Shown here: piece by piece, positions 38,601 to 45,594 of the stretch
Layout of the letters: every line of letters starts with the position of its first letter
Numbering within the stretch: position 1 is the first letter of the stretch
Source of the DNA: Rhodoferax sp.
GTDB taxonomy: Bacteria > Pseudomonadota > Gammaproteobacteria > Burkholderiales > Burkholderiaceae_C
Direction of reading: 5' to 3'
DNA: 64,000 nt
Assembly (NCBI RefSeq): GCF_025354435.1
Contig: NZ_JANXMU010000008.1
Coordinates: forward strand, 1-64,000
Notes under the pieces: generated by a model
The model's database searches: none
The model's input: only the letters and a program-made list of their open reading frames with translations
Told to the model about the DNA's origin: nothing
Program-made: the position numbers and the translations under genes

Positions 38601-38742
38601 CGGTGAACAGGTCGCGGCCCGTATCGTCTGGATACTCGCTCTTGATGGCCATGCCGATCTTGGCCCAGTCGTCGCGGGGAAGATTGGCAGGGATGTACAG
38701 CAGGGCGGCGCGTACCAGGTCGGGGGTGATTTGGGTTTGCAT
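35674..38742 (-). CDS. Primase-helicase (PriCT-2, Toprim, DUF927 domains)
   Basis: 1022 aa from the ATG at 38742; a TTG four codons earlier is possible. N-terminal PriCT-like helical domain (ANLPRDDWAKIGMAIKSEYP). Toprim domain at about 245-305 with VLLVAEGYATAASLFEA (catalytic Glu) and LVLCGDDD. A Pro/Lys linker near 375-400 leads to a DUF927 ATPase with Walker A GTSSVGKTT (~625) and Walker B DGVLILDELAQMDP (~675). The C-terminus may be a winged-helix module. It resembles replication proteins of P4-like satellites and should prime and unwind the element's own origin. Last gene of the island operon, directly in front of the 59-bp array. Confidence 0.9.
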   Translation of the reverse strand: MQTQITPDLVRAALLYIPANLPRDDWAKIGMAIKSEYPDDTGRDLFTDWSATAEGFNARATAGTWRSIKAGGGVRINTLLYRAKEHGFEIPKPNQAATPPSAEAVALQKQHQAERLQAEQAAINAAHAAAATDAAARWAQASPTGHSPYLNRKGVLPHGVRFDASGGLLVPVCDVAGQLWNIQRIAPAKPDDGGPDKLFLKGGRKSGLWHWLGAAGEVLAGAVGDAATGMQPAPQIDPSGLPVPPAVLLVAEGYATAASLFEATGYPCAVAFDAGNLAAVSKALRQQYPATLMVLCGDDDVQTFATKGHNPGRDKATAAAKAVQGIAVFPSLLPDGGSDFNDLHAARGLDTVRRIVQAAIDHHRAQQQQAMTDPTPATSKPPKPPKPGKGPARRNAPGADLVAPGSDADGMASDGVRVPLDRFLCDESGLWYTPPGDDGNGAPKRICDALRVLGEVSDIDNNNVSLLLEFDTGRAKARRWLMPMAMLSGDGTGYRTILLGMGFKPPTVATYRAYLTQYLLTRKNLPLMRHTSRVGWFGDGANTCYVLPGETLGNTDGEKVIFYNDKGRGARYAQRGSLALWQEQLSSLCIGNSRLALAVSVAFAGPLLAWAPGTSGGGFHYKGTSSVGKTTGLLLAASVWGKASERDGDTYIQKWKTTETSLEGLAEQHSDGVLILDELAQMDPNKMGEAAYMLADGMGKARGQAQGGNRPVATWRVLYLSTGEVSPAEHMDSVGKKIKGGQEVRLITIPAEVEPGTSLEKLHHFDTGHDFSNHVQTHAAKRYGTAGRAWLEWLVANIATLRPRLEALMDGIEVQLVPPGAEGQVRRAVKRFALVAAAGELATQQGLTGWPEGTATWAVQTCLGTWLQARGGAGNSERAAMLRQVRMFFETQGEARFTWFHRAMDDHSAKTLNRAGFRMLIDSGGSNIKTNNQHQVMYGEGTPPEFIEDATSEFYVLPEVFKSEVCKGFDPEAVCRLLLELGCLTVSPSEPGRFSMKAKLPGMGASGVRCYRVTAGVYSLDV

Positions 38743-38754
38743 GGGTCGGTTCAA

Positions 38755-39639
38755 TCAGTGCAGCCGCCGCGTGAAGCCCGCCCGCAAAACAGCGGGTTGC
38801 CCTGGCTCAGATTCGGCCAGCAGCGCGCCCGTGGTGGGGTCGTACACCGCCACCACACCCGGCCATGCGGCGCACACGGTGACGGCCCCGGCCCCCTTAC
38901 CCATGGTCTTTTTGACAATGGGGCTTTTGATGCACGGGGCGATAAAGTTGGCAGCACGCTCCAGCAGGTTGACGCTGTAGACATTTGCCCGGCGGGCTGC
39001 ATCATCTACCGCATTGGGCACGGGGGCAGCAGCACCACCGGGATGGGCTTCGTTGCCGTCGATGTGGTGGTTCACTGGGTCAAGCTGGTGGAACAGGATG
39101 GCGGTTTTCTCGGCCTCGAAGGCCGTGGCTGCATCCCGCTTTTGCTCGAAGTCTTGGAGCCGATTCAGCAGCCCCCGTGCCTCAGACGGCGACAGGCCGC
39201 ACCGCTTGTTTACCCGTGCGGCCAGTTGCTGGCGTGCCGTGGTGTAGGCCGCAAGGGCGGCGGCTTTGCGGGCGGTGTGGACGGATTCCGCAGCCTCCAT
39301 AACGCGGGCAATGTAGGCGCAGTAACCCGCCACCTCCCAATCAGGCACGGGGTGGCGCACTTGCTGTGCCAACTGCCGCGTGGCATCGCCGTTGCAGCGC
39401 ATCGCGGACAGCTCAGCGACCCGGCTGGCCTCGTATGTGGGCAGCAGCGCATGGAGTTGCTGTACCTCAGTGGCGCTCATGCCCTCGCCTTCCAGGGCAA
39501 AGCCTAAAAGGGGTAGTGCAATTGCCCGATAGGCGGTGTCTACCGTGTCGGACACGTCGGCATGTGCACCGATGTCGATCTCTACTTCCAGCGCCAGGGC
39601 GGCAAGGGTGGCGGCGTATGTTTGGGCGGCGGCGGTCAT
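38755..39639 (-). CDS. Hypothetical protein of the island replication operon
   Basis: 294 aa from the ATG at 39639, which overlaps the stop of the AlpA-like gene (TAATG). The first two-thirds is helical and alanine-rich (TARKAAALAAYTTARQQLAARV, partly coiled-coil-like); the last third is more beta-rich (AVTVCAAWPGVVAVYDPTTG). I recognise no family. It ends 12 bp before the primase start, so it is co-translated with the primase and may help load it. Not a secreted or membrane protein. Confidence 0.7.
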   Translation of the reverse strand: MTAAAQTYAATLAALALEVEIDIGAHADVSDTVDTAYRAIALPLLGFALEGEGMSATEVQQLHALLPTYEASRVAELSAMRCNGDATRQLAQQVRHPVPDWEVAGYCAYIARVMEAAESVHTARKAAALAAYTTARQQLAARVNKRCGLSPSEARGLLNRLQDFEQKRDAATAFEAEKTAILFHQLDPVNHHIDGNEAHPGGAAAPVPNAVDDAARRANVYSVNLLERAANFIAPCIKSPIVKKTMGKGAGAVTVCAAWPGVVAVYDPTTGALLAESEPGQPAVLRAGFTRRLH

Positions 39640-39887
39640 TACACGGCCCCCGTGTTGATGCGGTCCTGCACCCACTGCAAAACAGCGGCCTCGGACCACG
39701 CGGCCATGCGCCGGGTGATATTGATGCACTTGGGAAACTTGCCCTCTTTCATCAGCTTGTAGATGGTGGATTTTTTGCAGCCGGTGGTGGCCTCTACATC
39801 GGGTAGGCGCAGCAAGCGGCCCCGTGGTGGGATGTGGCGGGGCGGTTCAGTCGGGGGCTGGGTGGTGGGTACAGATTGCAAGGTCAT
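39639..39887 (-). CDS. AlpA-family HTH regulator / excisionase
   Basis: 82 aa. After a proline-rich lead the sequence RLLRLPDVEATTGCKKSTIY is the AlpA winged-helix start, followed by KLMKEGKFPKCINITRRMAAW and SEAAVLQWVQDRI. AlpA controls integrase expression or excision in P4-like satellites and PICIs. Three TTCAGG motifs (39980, 40027, 40038) lie in the 170-bp upstream gap and may be operators. It overlaps the next gene. Confidence 0.88.
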   Translation of the reverse strand: MTLQSVPTTQPPTEPPRHIPPRGRLLRLPDVEATTGCKKSTIYKLMKEGKFPKCINITRRMAAWSEAAVLQWVQDRINTGAV

Positions 39888-40057
39888 GGTTTGGGAGTCC
39901 TAAAGGGTCGCTGGCATCCGGGATGGTTTGCTCTGGCGATGTAGAGACTGTCCCAGCAGGCATGCCCTGAAATCAAATGTTCAGGGGTCGTGCCAGTGCG
40001 CTAAGAGCTATGAACGTGCGTGTTTATTCAGGCTTTGTTCAGGGGGTGAATAACCGC

Positions 40058-41446
40058 CTACGCTGCTTTTTTGCTGTTGCTGCTACCCAAACCAGAAAAT
40101 AGAGTTGCCGCCTTGGGTGCTTTGACCTTCAATAGCTCTGTGATTCGTTGGGGCTTTACGTTGTAGCGCCGCGCAGCATTCGCCTTGCCGCCACGCTTAT
40201 GGCTTTCGTCGTAGGCTCTGATCTCTGCCCGCAGGCTGTCTATTGCACCGGGGGCCGTCCAATCGTTGGGCTGTGCAAGCTGTACGGAATCCAGAACGCC
40301 TACCGCCGCGGCCTCAGCCGCCTGCACCACCCCATAGCCCCAGAGCGCACGCGCCTTGGCGACAGGGATGGCCAGCCGGGAAATCGCACTTCTCACATCG
40401 TCCAGCGGGTGGAATACAGCCATGCGTGCGGACGAGGATTTAAGAGACGGTGCACCCCGTATGAGGCGCAGCAAAAACGGTAGGTCCGGCTTGTCGGGTA
40501 AGGATCCGGGAAGTAAGAATTTGACCCCATGGAATCGCCCTTGATGCGGCATAGCCCAGCCAGGCGACCCACTAGGCTCAACTGAAACCGTTGCATGTAG
40601 ATGCACAGATTCCGCATAGTCACCTACCCGCACACGGTAAAGCCAGTCCATCTCATCCGTCGGCAGGGCCCCGCATAACACCTCTGCCGCTGCCGCAAGG
40701 GGAATGGAACGGGTTTGCTCCAGCCAGCGCAGCAGGTCAGCCAGCCGCACCAGTTGTCCGCCGTTGCCTTCTTTGTAGGCCATGAAGCCCAGCGGGGCAT
40801 GCAGTAGCCAGTCTTGGGGCGGGTCGATAGCGGCGGGGGCTGTGCCGTAGCCCCATAGGTCAAACGCACTTGCCAAGGGCACGGCAAGGGTGCGCAGCAG
40901 GCCAAGCAGAAACGCATCATCAGGACACGACTGCACAAAGTCCCCGCGTGCCTTGCCCGCAGGCGATGCGGCGGCAACCTCAGCCAGCCGCACAATCGCC
41001 CGCTCATGCCTCGATTGCGCATCCGTCTCAGGATTTGCCAGCCCCGGCCACACGCGGTCCCATGCGTCGGCCACGCCACGGGCCACCGTTTCCGGGCTGG
41101 AATCGGCCTGCACTTCGGGCAGGTATTGCCAAAACCCACTCAATGCGGCGTTGACCTGGTTGCCGATTACCAGCGGCTTTGCATGGGTGCGGGCATTGAC
41201 CACGTACAGCAGATGGGCCATCCGGCCATCGTCTTGCACCAAGGCAGAAAACACCGTTTGCAATGCAGTGTCGCGGGGTTCTTTGGTAGCCAGCCAGCAC
41301 AGCACATCCTCCAGCCGGGCAAGCCGCCCCGCGTCGGTTTTGTCGCTACGTAGCAAGCCGTAATCACTGGTGGCTAACCAGTCCCCCAGTGGGGGCGTGG
41401 CAGTGGCTGGATGACCCACAGGAGGTGGGGCGGCTGGTTTGGTCAT
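40058..41446 (-). CDS. Unknown island protein with internal duplication and C-terminal HTH-like tail
   Basis: 462 aa, no family recognised. Two related blocks are visible: RLARLEDVLCWLATKEPRDT near residue 40 and QLVRLADLLRWLEQTRSIPL near 230. Each is followed by AL-F/EVL-GAL and a LLYVVN/WLYRVR strand. Each half then ends in LAVPLASAFDLWGYG or LAIPVAKARALWGYG, so the protein looks like a tandem duplication. The C-terminal ~55 residues (KRGGKANAARRYNVKPQRIT) look DNA-binding, KorB- or HTH-like. No signal peptide or membrane helix. It sits between the two AlpA-like genes. Confidence 0.7.
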   Translation of the reverse strand: MTKPAAPPPVGHPATATPPLGDWLATSDYGLLRSDKTDAGRLARLEDVLCWLATKEPRDTALQTVFSALVQDDGRMAHLLYVVNARTHAKPLVIGNQVNAALSGFWQYLPEVQADSSPETVARGVADAWDRVWPGLANPETDAQSRHERAIVRLAEVAAASPAGKARGDFVQSCPDDAFLLGLLRTLAVPLASAFDLWGYGTAPAAIDPPQDWLLHAPLGFMAYKEGNGGQLVRLADLLRWLEQTRSIPLAAAAEVLCGALPTDEMDWLYRVRVGDYAESVHLHATVSVEPSGSPGWAMPHQGRFHGVKFLLPGSLPDKPDLPFLLRLIRGAPSLKSSSARMAVFHPLDDVRSAISRLAIPVAKARALWGYGVVQAAEAAAVGVLDSVQLAQPNDWTAPGAIDSLRAEIRAYDESHKRGGKANAARRYNVKPQRITELLKVKAPKAATLFSGLGSSNSKKAA

Positions 41447-41538
41447 GGGGTGGGCGTTGCGTGGGTTGGTGTTGGTGTAGTCCCCCGCCCGGCGGGGTTG
41501 ACGGGCGGGGTGGGGCTAGGCCGTCCCGTCTGCGGGCC

Positions 41539-41730
41539 TCAGCGCAGATTTTTAGCTATGTTTTTCTGGCTCCATCCCTCGATGGATTCGCGGGTCCATC
41601 GCTTTGTGCGCTTACCCAAAACCAATGCAGGCCGGGGAAAATCCGCCCGTTTACTGATTCGGTCTACAACTTCGCGGTACGGCACTTGCAGGGCGGCGGC
41701 AATATCGGCGGCGGCCAGCAGCTCAATCAT
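41539..41730 (-). CDS. Small HTH protein, second AlpA/excisionase-like
   Basis: 63 aa. MIELLAAADIAAALQVPYRE followed by RISKRADFPRPALVLGKRTK and a WTRESIEGW end fit the short DNA-binding (AlpA/excisionase) layout. Its start overlaps the stop of the preceding 116-aa gene. With the AlpA protein at 39639 it gives the element two small regulators of this type. Confidence 0.75.
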   Translation of the reverse strand: MIELLAAADIAAALQVPYREVVDRISKRADFPRPALVLGKRTKRWTRESIEGWSQKNIAKNLR

Positions 41731-42077
41731 TTGTCAAACTCCCCAAGCTTTAGGCGAATCTCGAAATTTGCCTCTTTCGCTATTACGGCCATACCCCGCA
41801 GGCCGTCGATCTGGCTGGCCAGTGAAAACAGCTGTTCGGAGACACCTTCTTTGCTTTGGAAGCTGCCTACGGTGCCATCAACGACGACAACGCAAGCCAA
41901 GCTTTCCACCCAGCCAGCCAGGTGCATGGCTTGCGTGGCCACGTGGCTGCTTGCGCCGTCGGCAAACCATTGCAGCGTGCGTACATCCATCGACGGGCGG
42001 GCCTGGTCCCAAAGCAGGGACAAGGCAGACGCTGGGCGAAAAACCTCAAATCGTTCTAAGTCTTTGGCGGTGCTCAT
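41727..42077 (-). CDS. Hypothetical island protein (116 aa)
   Basis: From the ATG at 42077 (MSTAKDLERFEVFRPASAL). It contains LQWFADGASSHVATQAMHLA and ends EANFEIRLKLGEFDK. The middle resembles the short DUF3077-type proteins of Pseudomonas/Burkholderia phage-like regions, but this is only an impression. Overlaps both neighbours by 4 bp (ATGA), so it is translationally coupled in the operon. Cytoplasmic; no known motif. Confidence 0.65.
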   Translation of the reverse strand: MSTAKDLERFEVFRPASALSLLWDQARPSMDVRTLQWFADGASSHVATQAMHLAGWVESLACVVVVDGTVGSFQSKEGVSEQLFSLASQIDGLRGMAVIAKEANFEIRLKLGEFDK

Positions 42078-42418
42078 ACTGCCTCCTCTGTACTTGGGAT
42101 AGCTTCGAGTTTGCGCAAGTTGACGAGGTGGTCCAAATACTTTTGCATGCAGGCATAGGCAGTTTCTATTTCCGGCTCTTGATCTCTCATCTCTAACTTG
42201 GCTATCAGCAGGGAAGCCATGGAAAGCAGTACGCTGCCATAGACGAGAGACATATCCGGAGGGGTTGGTGCTACGGCCTTTTCTGCCCACTCGTAGGCCT
42301 TTTCTAGGTCTACATCCTGGGTGTTCAGCTCAGACGTGGCACTCAGCAGGCAGGACATGGCCAGGCGCTTGGCGTTGGCCTGGTCGAAGGCGGCGATGGT
42401 GTCGGGTGCGGTGCTCAT
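42074..42418 (-). CDS. Hypothetical island protein (114 aa)
   Basis: MSTAPDTIAAFDQANAKRLA then a helical body (AYEWAEKAVAPTPPDMSLVY, LLSMASLLIAKLEM) and YACMQKYLDHLVNLRKLEA. All-helical, acidic, no known family. Coupled by 4-bp overlaps to the genes on both sides. Such small helical proteins in satellites often interfere with helper-phage proteins, which is inference only. Confidence 0.65.
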   Translation of the reverse strand: MSTAPDTIAAFDQANAKRLAMSCLLSATSELNTQDVDLEKAYEWAEKAVAPTPPDMSLVYGSVLLSMASLLIAKLEMRDQEPEIETAYACMQKYLDHLVNLRKLEAIPSTEEAV

Positions 42419-42783
42419 GCTGTAGCCCCCTTTGCAGCCATAACGATGCCGTGGGCCTTTCGCTCGATTTCCAGGGATGCAGTGCGGGCATCCCAGCGGC
42501 GGCGCTGCACGTCATCCGTGTGGTTGCAGCCCACGGCCTCGGCGCTGCAATTGATGGCGTTGGCGGCATCCCCTGCACGGGCGTGGATGATGCCCAAAGC
42601 GTGGGCTATCACTTCGGCGTTGGTGCAGTACCGGGGGCTTTCCAGAGCAACCAGCACCAGGGATGCAATGGCTTGGATTTCATTGAACGCGGCGGCGGCG
42701 TAGCCGTCCATCTCGTTAACCGCAATGCGCAGGGATTCGATGGAGTCGCCCAGGTCGGGCCGTGGGCTGGATTGGGTTTTCAT
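42415..42783 (-). CDS. Hypothetical island protein (122 aa)
   Basis: Mostly helical, with a central HALGIIHARAGDAANAINCS and a C-terminal DDVQRRRWDARTASLEIERK. I recognise a loose likeness to short bacteriophage proteins of the DUF3077/DUF6124 type, which are helical and often near replication genes, but cannot confirm it. It starts 3 bp after the stop of the 71-aa gene and overlaps the next by 4 bp. Confidence 0.6.
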   Translation of the reverse strand: MKTQSSPRPDLGDSIESLRIAVNEMDGYAAAAFNEIQAIASLVLVALESPRYCTNAEVIAHALGIIHARAGDAANAINCSAEAVGCNHTDDVQRRRWDARTASLEIERKAHGIVMAAKGATA

Positions 42784-42786
42784 GGT

Positions 42787-43002
42787 TCACCCCTCCAGTG
42801 TCGAAGTGGTGGCGCAGGCATGCTTTAGCAGGCTCAGGGCACGGTTTGCGCGGCCCGTGGCGGCTTGCAACAGGGCCGGGGTAGCGTCGGGGTGGCGCAC
42901 GAAATACAAGGCCGTGGACAGGGCGTTTTCGATGGCCTGTTGGCGTTCGATTTCGATGGGCGCAGCAGCGCGGGGGCTGTGCAGGGGTATTACTTTGGTC
43001 AT
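42787..43002 (-). CDS. Hypothetical island protein (71 aa)
   Basis: MTKVIPLHSPRAAAPIEIER followed by a helical stretch (QQAIENALSTALYFVRHPD) and ALSLLKHACATTSTLEG. Too short and featureless to classify. Kept because it fits exactly between two genes with 3-bp gaps and continues the operon. Confidence 0.6.
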   Translation of the reverse strand: MTKVIPLHSPRAAAPIEIERQQAIENALSTALYFVRHPDATPALLQAATGRANRALSLLKHACATTSTLEG

Positions 43003-43005
43003 GGT

Positions 43006-43461
43006 TCAGCCCCCTACTTTCTGCATGCGGGGCTGCACCTTGGCACGGCTGCGCAGGCTGCGAATACTGGATGCACAGCCCTTGCTGATTCCAAACTCTT
43101 TGGCAATGTCTGTGATGCGTTTGGGGCTGTGCCGAATGGCCAGCACGTCGGCCTCTGATAGCTTGGTGCGGGGCAGTCTGAAACCGCTTGCTGTGCGGCC
43201 ATGTGCGGCGCGGTCGCAGGCGTTTTGGGCTGCGTCACCCAGATACAGATGGTAGGGGTTGACGCACTGGGCATTGCCGCATGCATGCAGCACCAGGGCG
43301 GGGGCTGGAATGGCCCCGCAGAACAGGCGGTAGGCCAGCCGGTGGCCCCGCGACTTGCTGCCCTTGCCATTGGCCACAAAGGGGTAACCGCTGGCATCGT
43401 GTTGCAGGTGGGGCGTGAGAAAGCAGGTATCCCGCGATAGGCCGGGGAAGGTCGATTGCAT
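43006..43461 (-). CDS. HNH endonuclease-like protein with C-terminal HTH
   Basis: 151 aa from the ATG at 43461; starts at 43494 or further up are possible. The core VLHACGNAQCVNPYHLYLGD is the HNH_3 pattern (H-x-C-GN-x-x-C-x-NP-x-HL) of phage and homing-type nucleases. The C-terminus KLSEADVLAIRHSPKRITDI and AKEFGISKGCASSIRS is a helix-turn-helix that would give DNA specificity. First gene of the long minus-strand operon. It could be a homing nuclease or a nicking factor for the element; target unknown. Confidence 0.85.
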   Translation of the reverse strand: MQSTFPGLSRDTCFLTPHLQHDASGYPFVANGKGSKSRGHRLAYRLFCGAIPAPALVLHACGNAQCVNPYHLYLGDAAQNACDRAAHGRTASGFRLPRTKLSEADVLAIRHSPKRITDIAKEFGISKGCASSIRSLRSRAKVQPRMQKVGG

Positions 43462-43520
43462 GGCTTCGTTCTCCGTGTCGAGACAAAAAACCATCCAGTG
43501 CGCTTTTCTGGCGTGCAGGA

Positions 43521-43592
43521 TGGACGTAAGGTGGAGAAAACATGGAACACGCCATGCTGCCGCCCTTACGGGTAGGCAACACCTTACGTCCA
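43521..43592. promoter_or_regulatory. 13-bp perfect inverted repeat before the island operon
   Basis: TGGACGTAAGGTG at 43521-43533 and its exact complement CACCTTACGTCCA at 43580-43592, separated by 46 nt. It lies 60-130 bp upstream of the HNH start. It may be a looped operator or a long RNA hairpin in the leader. Confidence 0.6.
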
Positions 43593-43789
43593 AAACCATA
43601 AATTTTGGGCGTAACAAAACCCGGCTTTAGGTGCGGGTAAGAACCTCGTGTTCACTGACGGTGTTTTCTGCACCAGCCCCGTAAATCGGGGATGCGCGAA
43701 TTATGGCAGCAGATTGGCGGGGTGGGCTGATTTTTGTGCCCCCCTTGTCGATCACGCTGCCGGACTGCATTGCACCAGGTGGCAGAAGT

Positions 43790-43875
43790 CAGCAGCCACC
43801 GTTGAAGCACCAGGTCAAACGGCTGCAACCTTTTCGGACGGAGAGCGGCAACGGCCATATGGGAAGCACCTGGTG
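43790..43875. repeat. Isolated copy of the 59-bp repeat
   Basis: One full unit (AAACGGCTGCAACC head from 43817, CTTTTCGGACGGAGAG core) preceded by a tail fragment CACCGTTGAAGCACCAGGTC. It is 8.1 kb from the array at 34958-35663, in the same orientation, and brackets the operon with it. Confidence 0.85.
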
Positions 43876-43884
43876 GGGCAGCAG

Positions 43885-44115
43885 TCAGCCGCCCGGTTCG
43901 ATGTACGTGCGGTGCAGCCGCTTTATGTCCAGCATGGCCCCCAGGTACGCGGGAACCCATGCAGGGATGGGCGTTTGTGCATTTGCCCAGCGGGAGGGGG
44001 TTTGCTTAGTTACCCCGGACTTGCGGCAAAAGTCGGATTGCTTCCAACCCAGGTCAGCCAAAGTGGCGGTGAATTCGTCAGGACTCATGGTGGCATCGGT
44101 GATGGGTGTTTTCAT
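43885..44115 (-). CDS. Cro/C1-like HTH regulator
   Basis: 76 aa. SPDEFTATLADLGWKQSDFC, RKSGVTKQTPSRWANAQTPI and PAWVPAYLGAML give the helix-turn-helix of small phage-type XRE proteins. Its start faces the TACGTACG double site (44151-44173), which is likely its operator, so it may regulate its own gene and others in the control region. Confidence 0.8.
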   Translation of the reverse strand: MKTPITDATMSPDEFTATLADLGWKQSDFCRKSGVTKQTPSRWANAQTPIPAWVPAYLGAMLDIKRLHRTYIEPGG

Positions 44116-44150
44116 GGTGCATCAGTGTAGTGCAGCAGTTCCCTATTGAG

Positions 44151-44173
44151 TACGTACGATGCGATTACGTACG
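44151..44173. promoter_or_regulatory. Double TACGTACG site upstream of the HTH gene
   Basis: Two copies of the 8-bp palindrome TACGTACG at 44151-44158 and 44166-44173, centres 15 bp apart, 36-58 bp upstream of the HTH start. A typical arrangement for a small dimeric repressor. A GTTCCC motif is at 44138. Confidence 0.7.
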
Positions 44174-44321
44174 CTTAGTTAACATAACGCCCGTCGTATA
44201 AAGTAGACAAAATGAATAACTTTGTACTCATTAAGGAAATATTCAATCGAATCAGGCACTTACGCAATAGGTATTTCTGCCCAAAATTTAAGCATCCAAC
44301 AGATACGCGTTTGCAGAAAAG

Positions 44322-44330
44322 TTATCCACA
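44322..44330 (+). promoter_or_regulatory. DnaA box TTATCCACA
   Basis: Exact match to the strong DnaA-box consensus, at the end of an AT-rich stretch in the island. A single box is weak evidence for an origin; it is listed because of its surroundings. Confidence 0.4.
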
Positions 44331-45359
44331 GGCGGGATTCTGCGCAGTCGGCACCGGCCCGGCGGATGACGGGTAATTTGGTGGGGGCTACCGGCGTTGC
44401 GGTGTAACGGCTGGTGGGCACTGGCTGCAGGGGCAACCGGCACACGCTGCACAGGGCCGGGGGCTATCTGGTGGCCACGGGAGTGCATGCCTAACTTTTC
44501 TCGCAGAGCCACAGGCCGCACCTTACGGACGGGGCTCAACAGCCGCATATCTACTGCCGTCAGCACGTGCACTTCGCCAGCGTCATCCATGAGCGGGCGG
44601 TGCGTGTTCAATCAACAGCCCCAGGGGCAGGCTGTACTGTGGTGTCTGGGGGCTGCTACCCCCTGACGCGGGCGCGGGCAACGTCACCCAGTGCCGCAGA
44701 CAGACACAGGCCCATATCGGCATATCAGCCTCTCGGGTGGGAACGACTGGGGGAAGTGCACGCGTCTGCACACGCCACGCCAACCCCGACAGTGTTCGTC
44801 TAGGGTATACCTCAGACGGACTGCGCAACCTGCCCGCAAAAGCGTTCGGATAGGGTGGTAAATCGCTTTGTTGGACGGTTTCCATGTTGGGCCTTAGAAC
44901 CTATCCGAACACTTTGCCCACGTCTGCACCCATGCCGCTGGTGGACGGGGCCGGTGGAGCCATCCAAGCGCCCAATTCCAGCAACGTGCGTACAGCTCCA
45001 AACAGGGGGCTACTTCGCCAATCAGCAGCGCACCGGACCAATAGCGGACTGACCACGGCGGCACGGCTTGTCCAGGGCACGGGCCAGCACGTCCAAGGCG
45101 TGGCCCACCACCGATCAGCAATACCCGAATCGACGGCCCGCGCCCACCAGGTCGAAGCCCACCAGCCCGCCCCCATCAAGTGGCAACCCACCGCCGGGTC
45201 GAACTGGTAGCCGGGCATGGGTGGCCAGCAGCCCAAAAAACAAGCCCCAGCAAAGGGCTACAGACAAGGCAAAACCCGATGGGAAAAGGGAGTCAAAAAC
45301 CAATGGTTAATACTTATATAGATAGAGAATTTTTCATATCTTGAAATATATAGTGTTCC

Positions 45360-45472
45360 GTTCCCTATTGGTTCCCTATAAGTTCCCTACTGGTTCCCTA
45401 CTGTTCCCACCGCCTTATCCTCCGCAAACCCGCATGGATGCTGGGTTCTTGGAATCTGTTCCCGGCGTTCCC
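45360..45472. repeat. GTTCCC iteron-like cluster, right
   Basis: Seven GTTCCC copies at 45360, 45371, 45382, 45393, 45403, 45458 and 45467; the first four are spaced exactly 11 bp (one helical turn) and mostly read GTTCCCTA. They are the complement of the GGGAAC cluster at 34671-34782, so the two clusters face each other across the element. Confidence 0.75.
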
Positions 45473-45594
45473 TACGTTCTCTATGACTTTTGGCTCTAGC
45501 CGTGAATGCTTTTTCTGAAAACGGGCGCAAAAAAACCGCCGGGTGGGTGCTGCGGGGCGGTGTTAGGTGGGGGTCGGTACTGGTGCTGGGGCTC

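Larger units (their letters stand above)
43462..43884. other. Control region upstream of the island operon
   Basis: This 423-nt gap holds a 13-bp inverted repeat (43521-43592), the isolated copy of the 59-bp repeat (43790-43875) and no convincing gene. It should contain the promoter for the HNH-to-primase operon. Confidence 0.6.
44116..45594. other. Gene-poor segment between HTH gene and integrase
   Basis: About 1.5 kb without a gene I can support. It contains the TACGTACG site, an AT-rich patch (44180-44320) ending in a perfect DnaA box (44322-44330), an AT-rich tract (45305-45355) and the GTTCCC cluster (45360-45472). A minus-strand frame at 44901-45236 and a hydrophobic one at 45115-45303 overlap and might be fragments of a decayed membrane-protein gene, but the evidence is weak. 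Confidence 0.55.

Noticed and set aside
44901-45303. Possible membrane-protein gene on the minus strand between the HTH gene and the integrase
   Set aside because: A hydrophobic 62-codon frame and an overlapping 111-codon frame never join in one frame; start codons and ribosome sites are poor. A decayed gene is possible but not supported enough to annotate.
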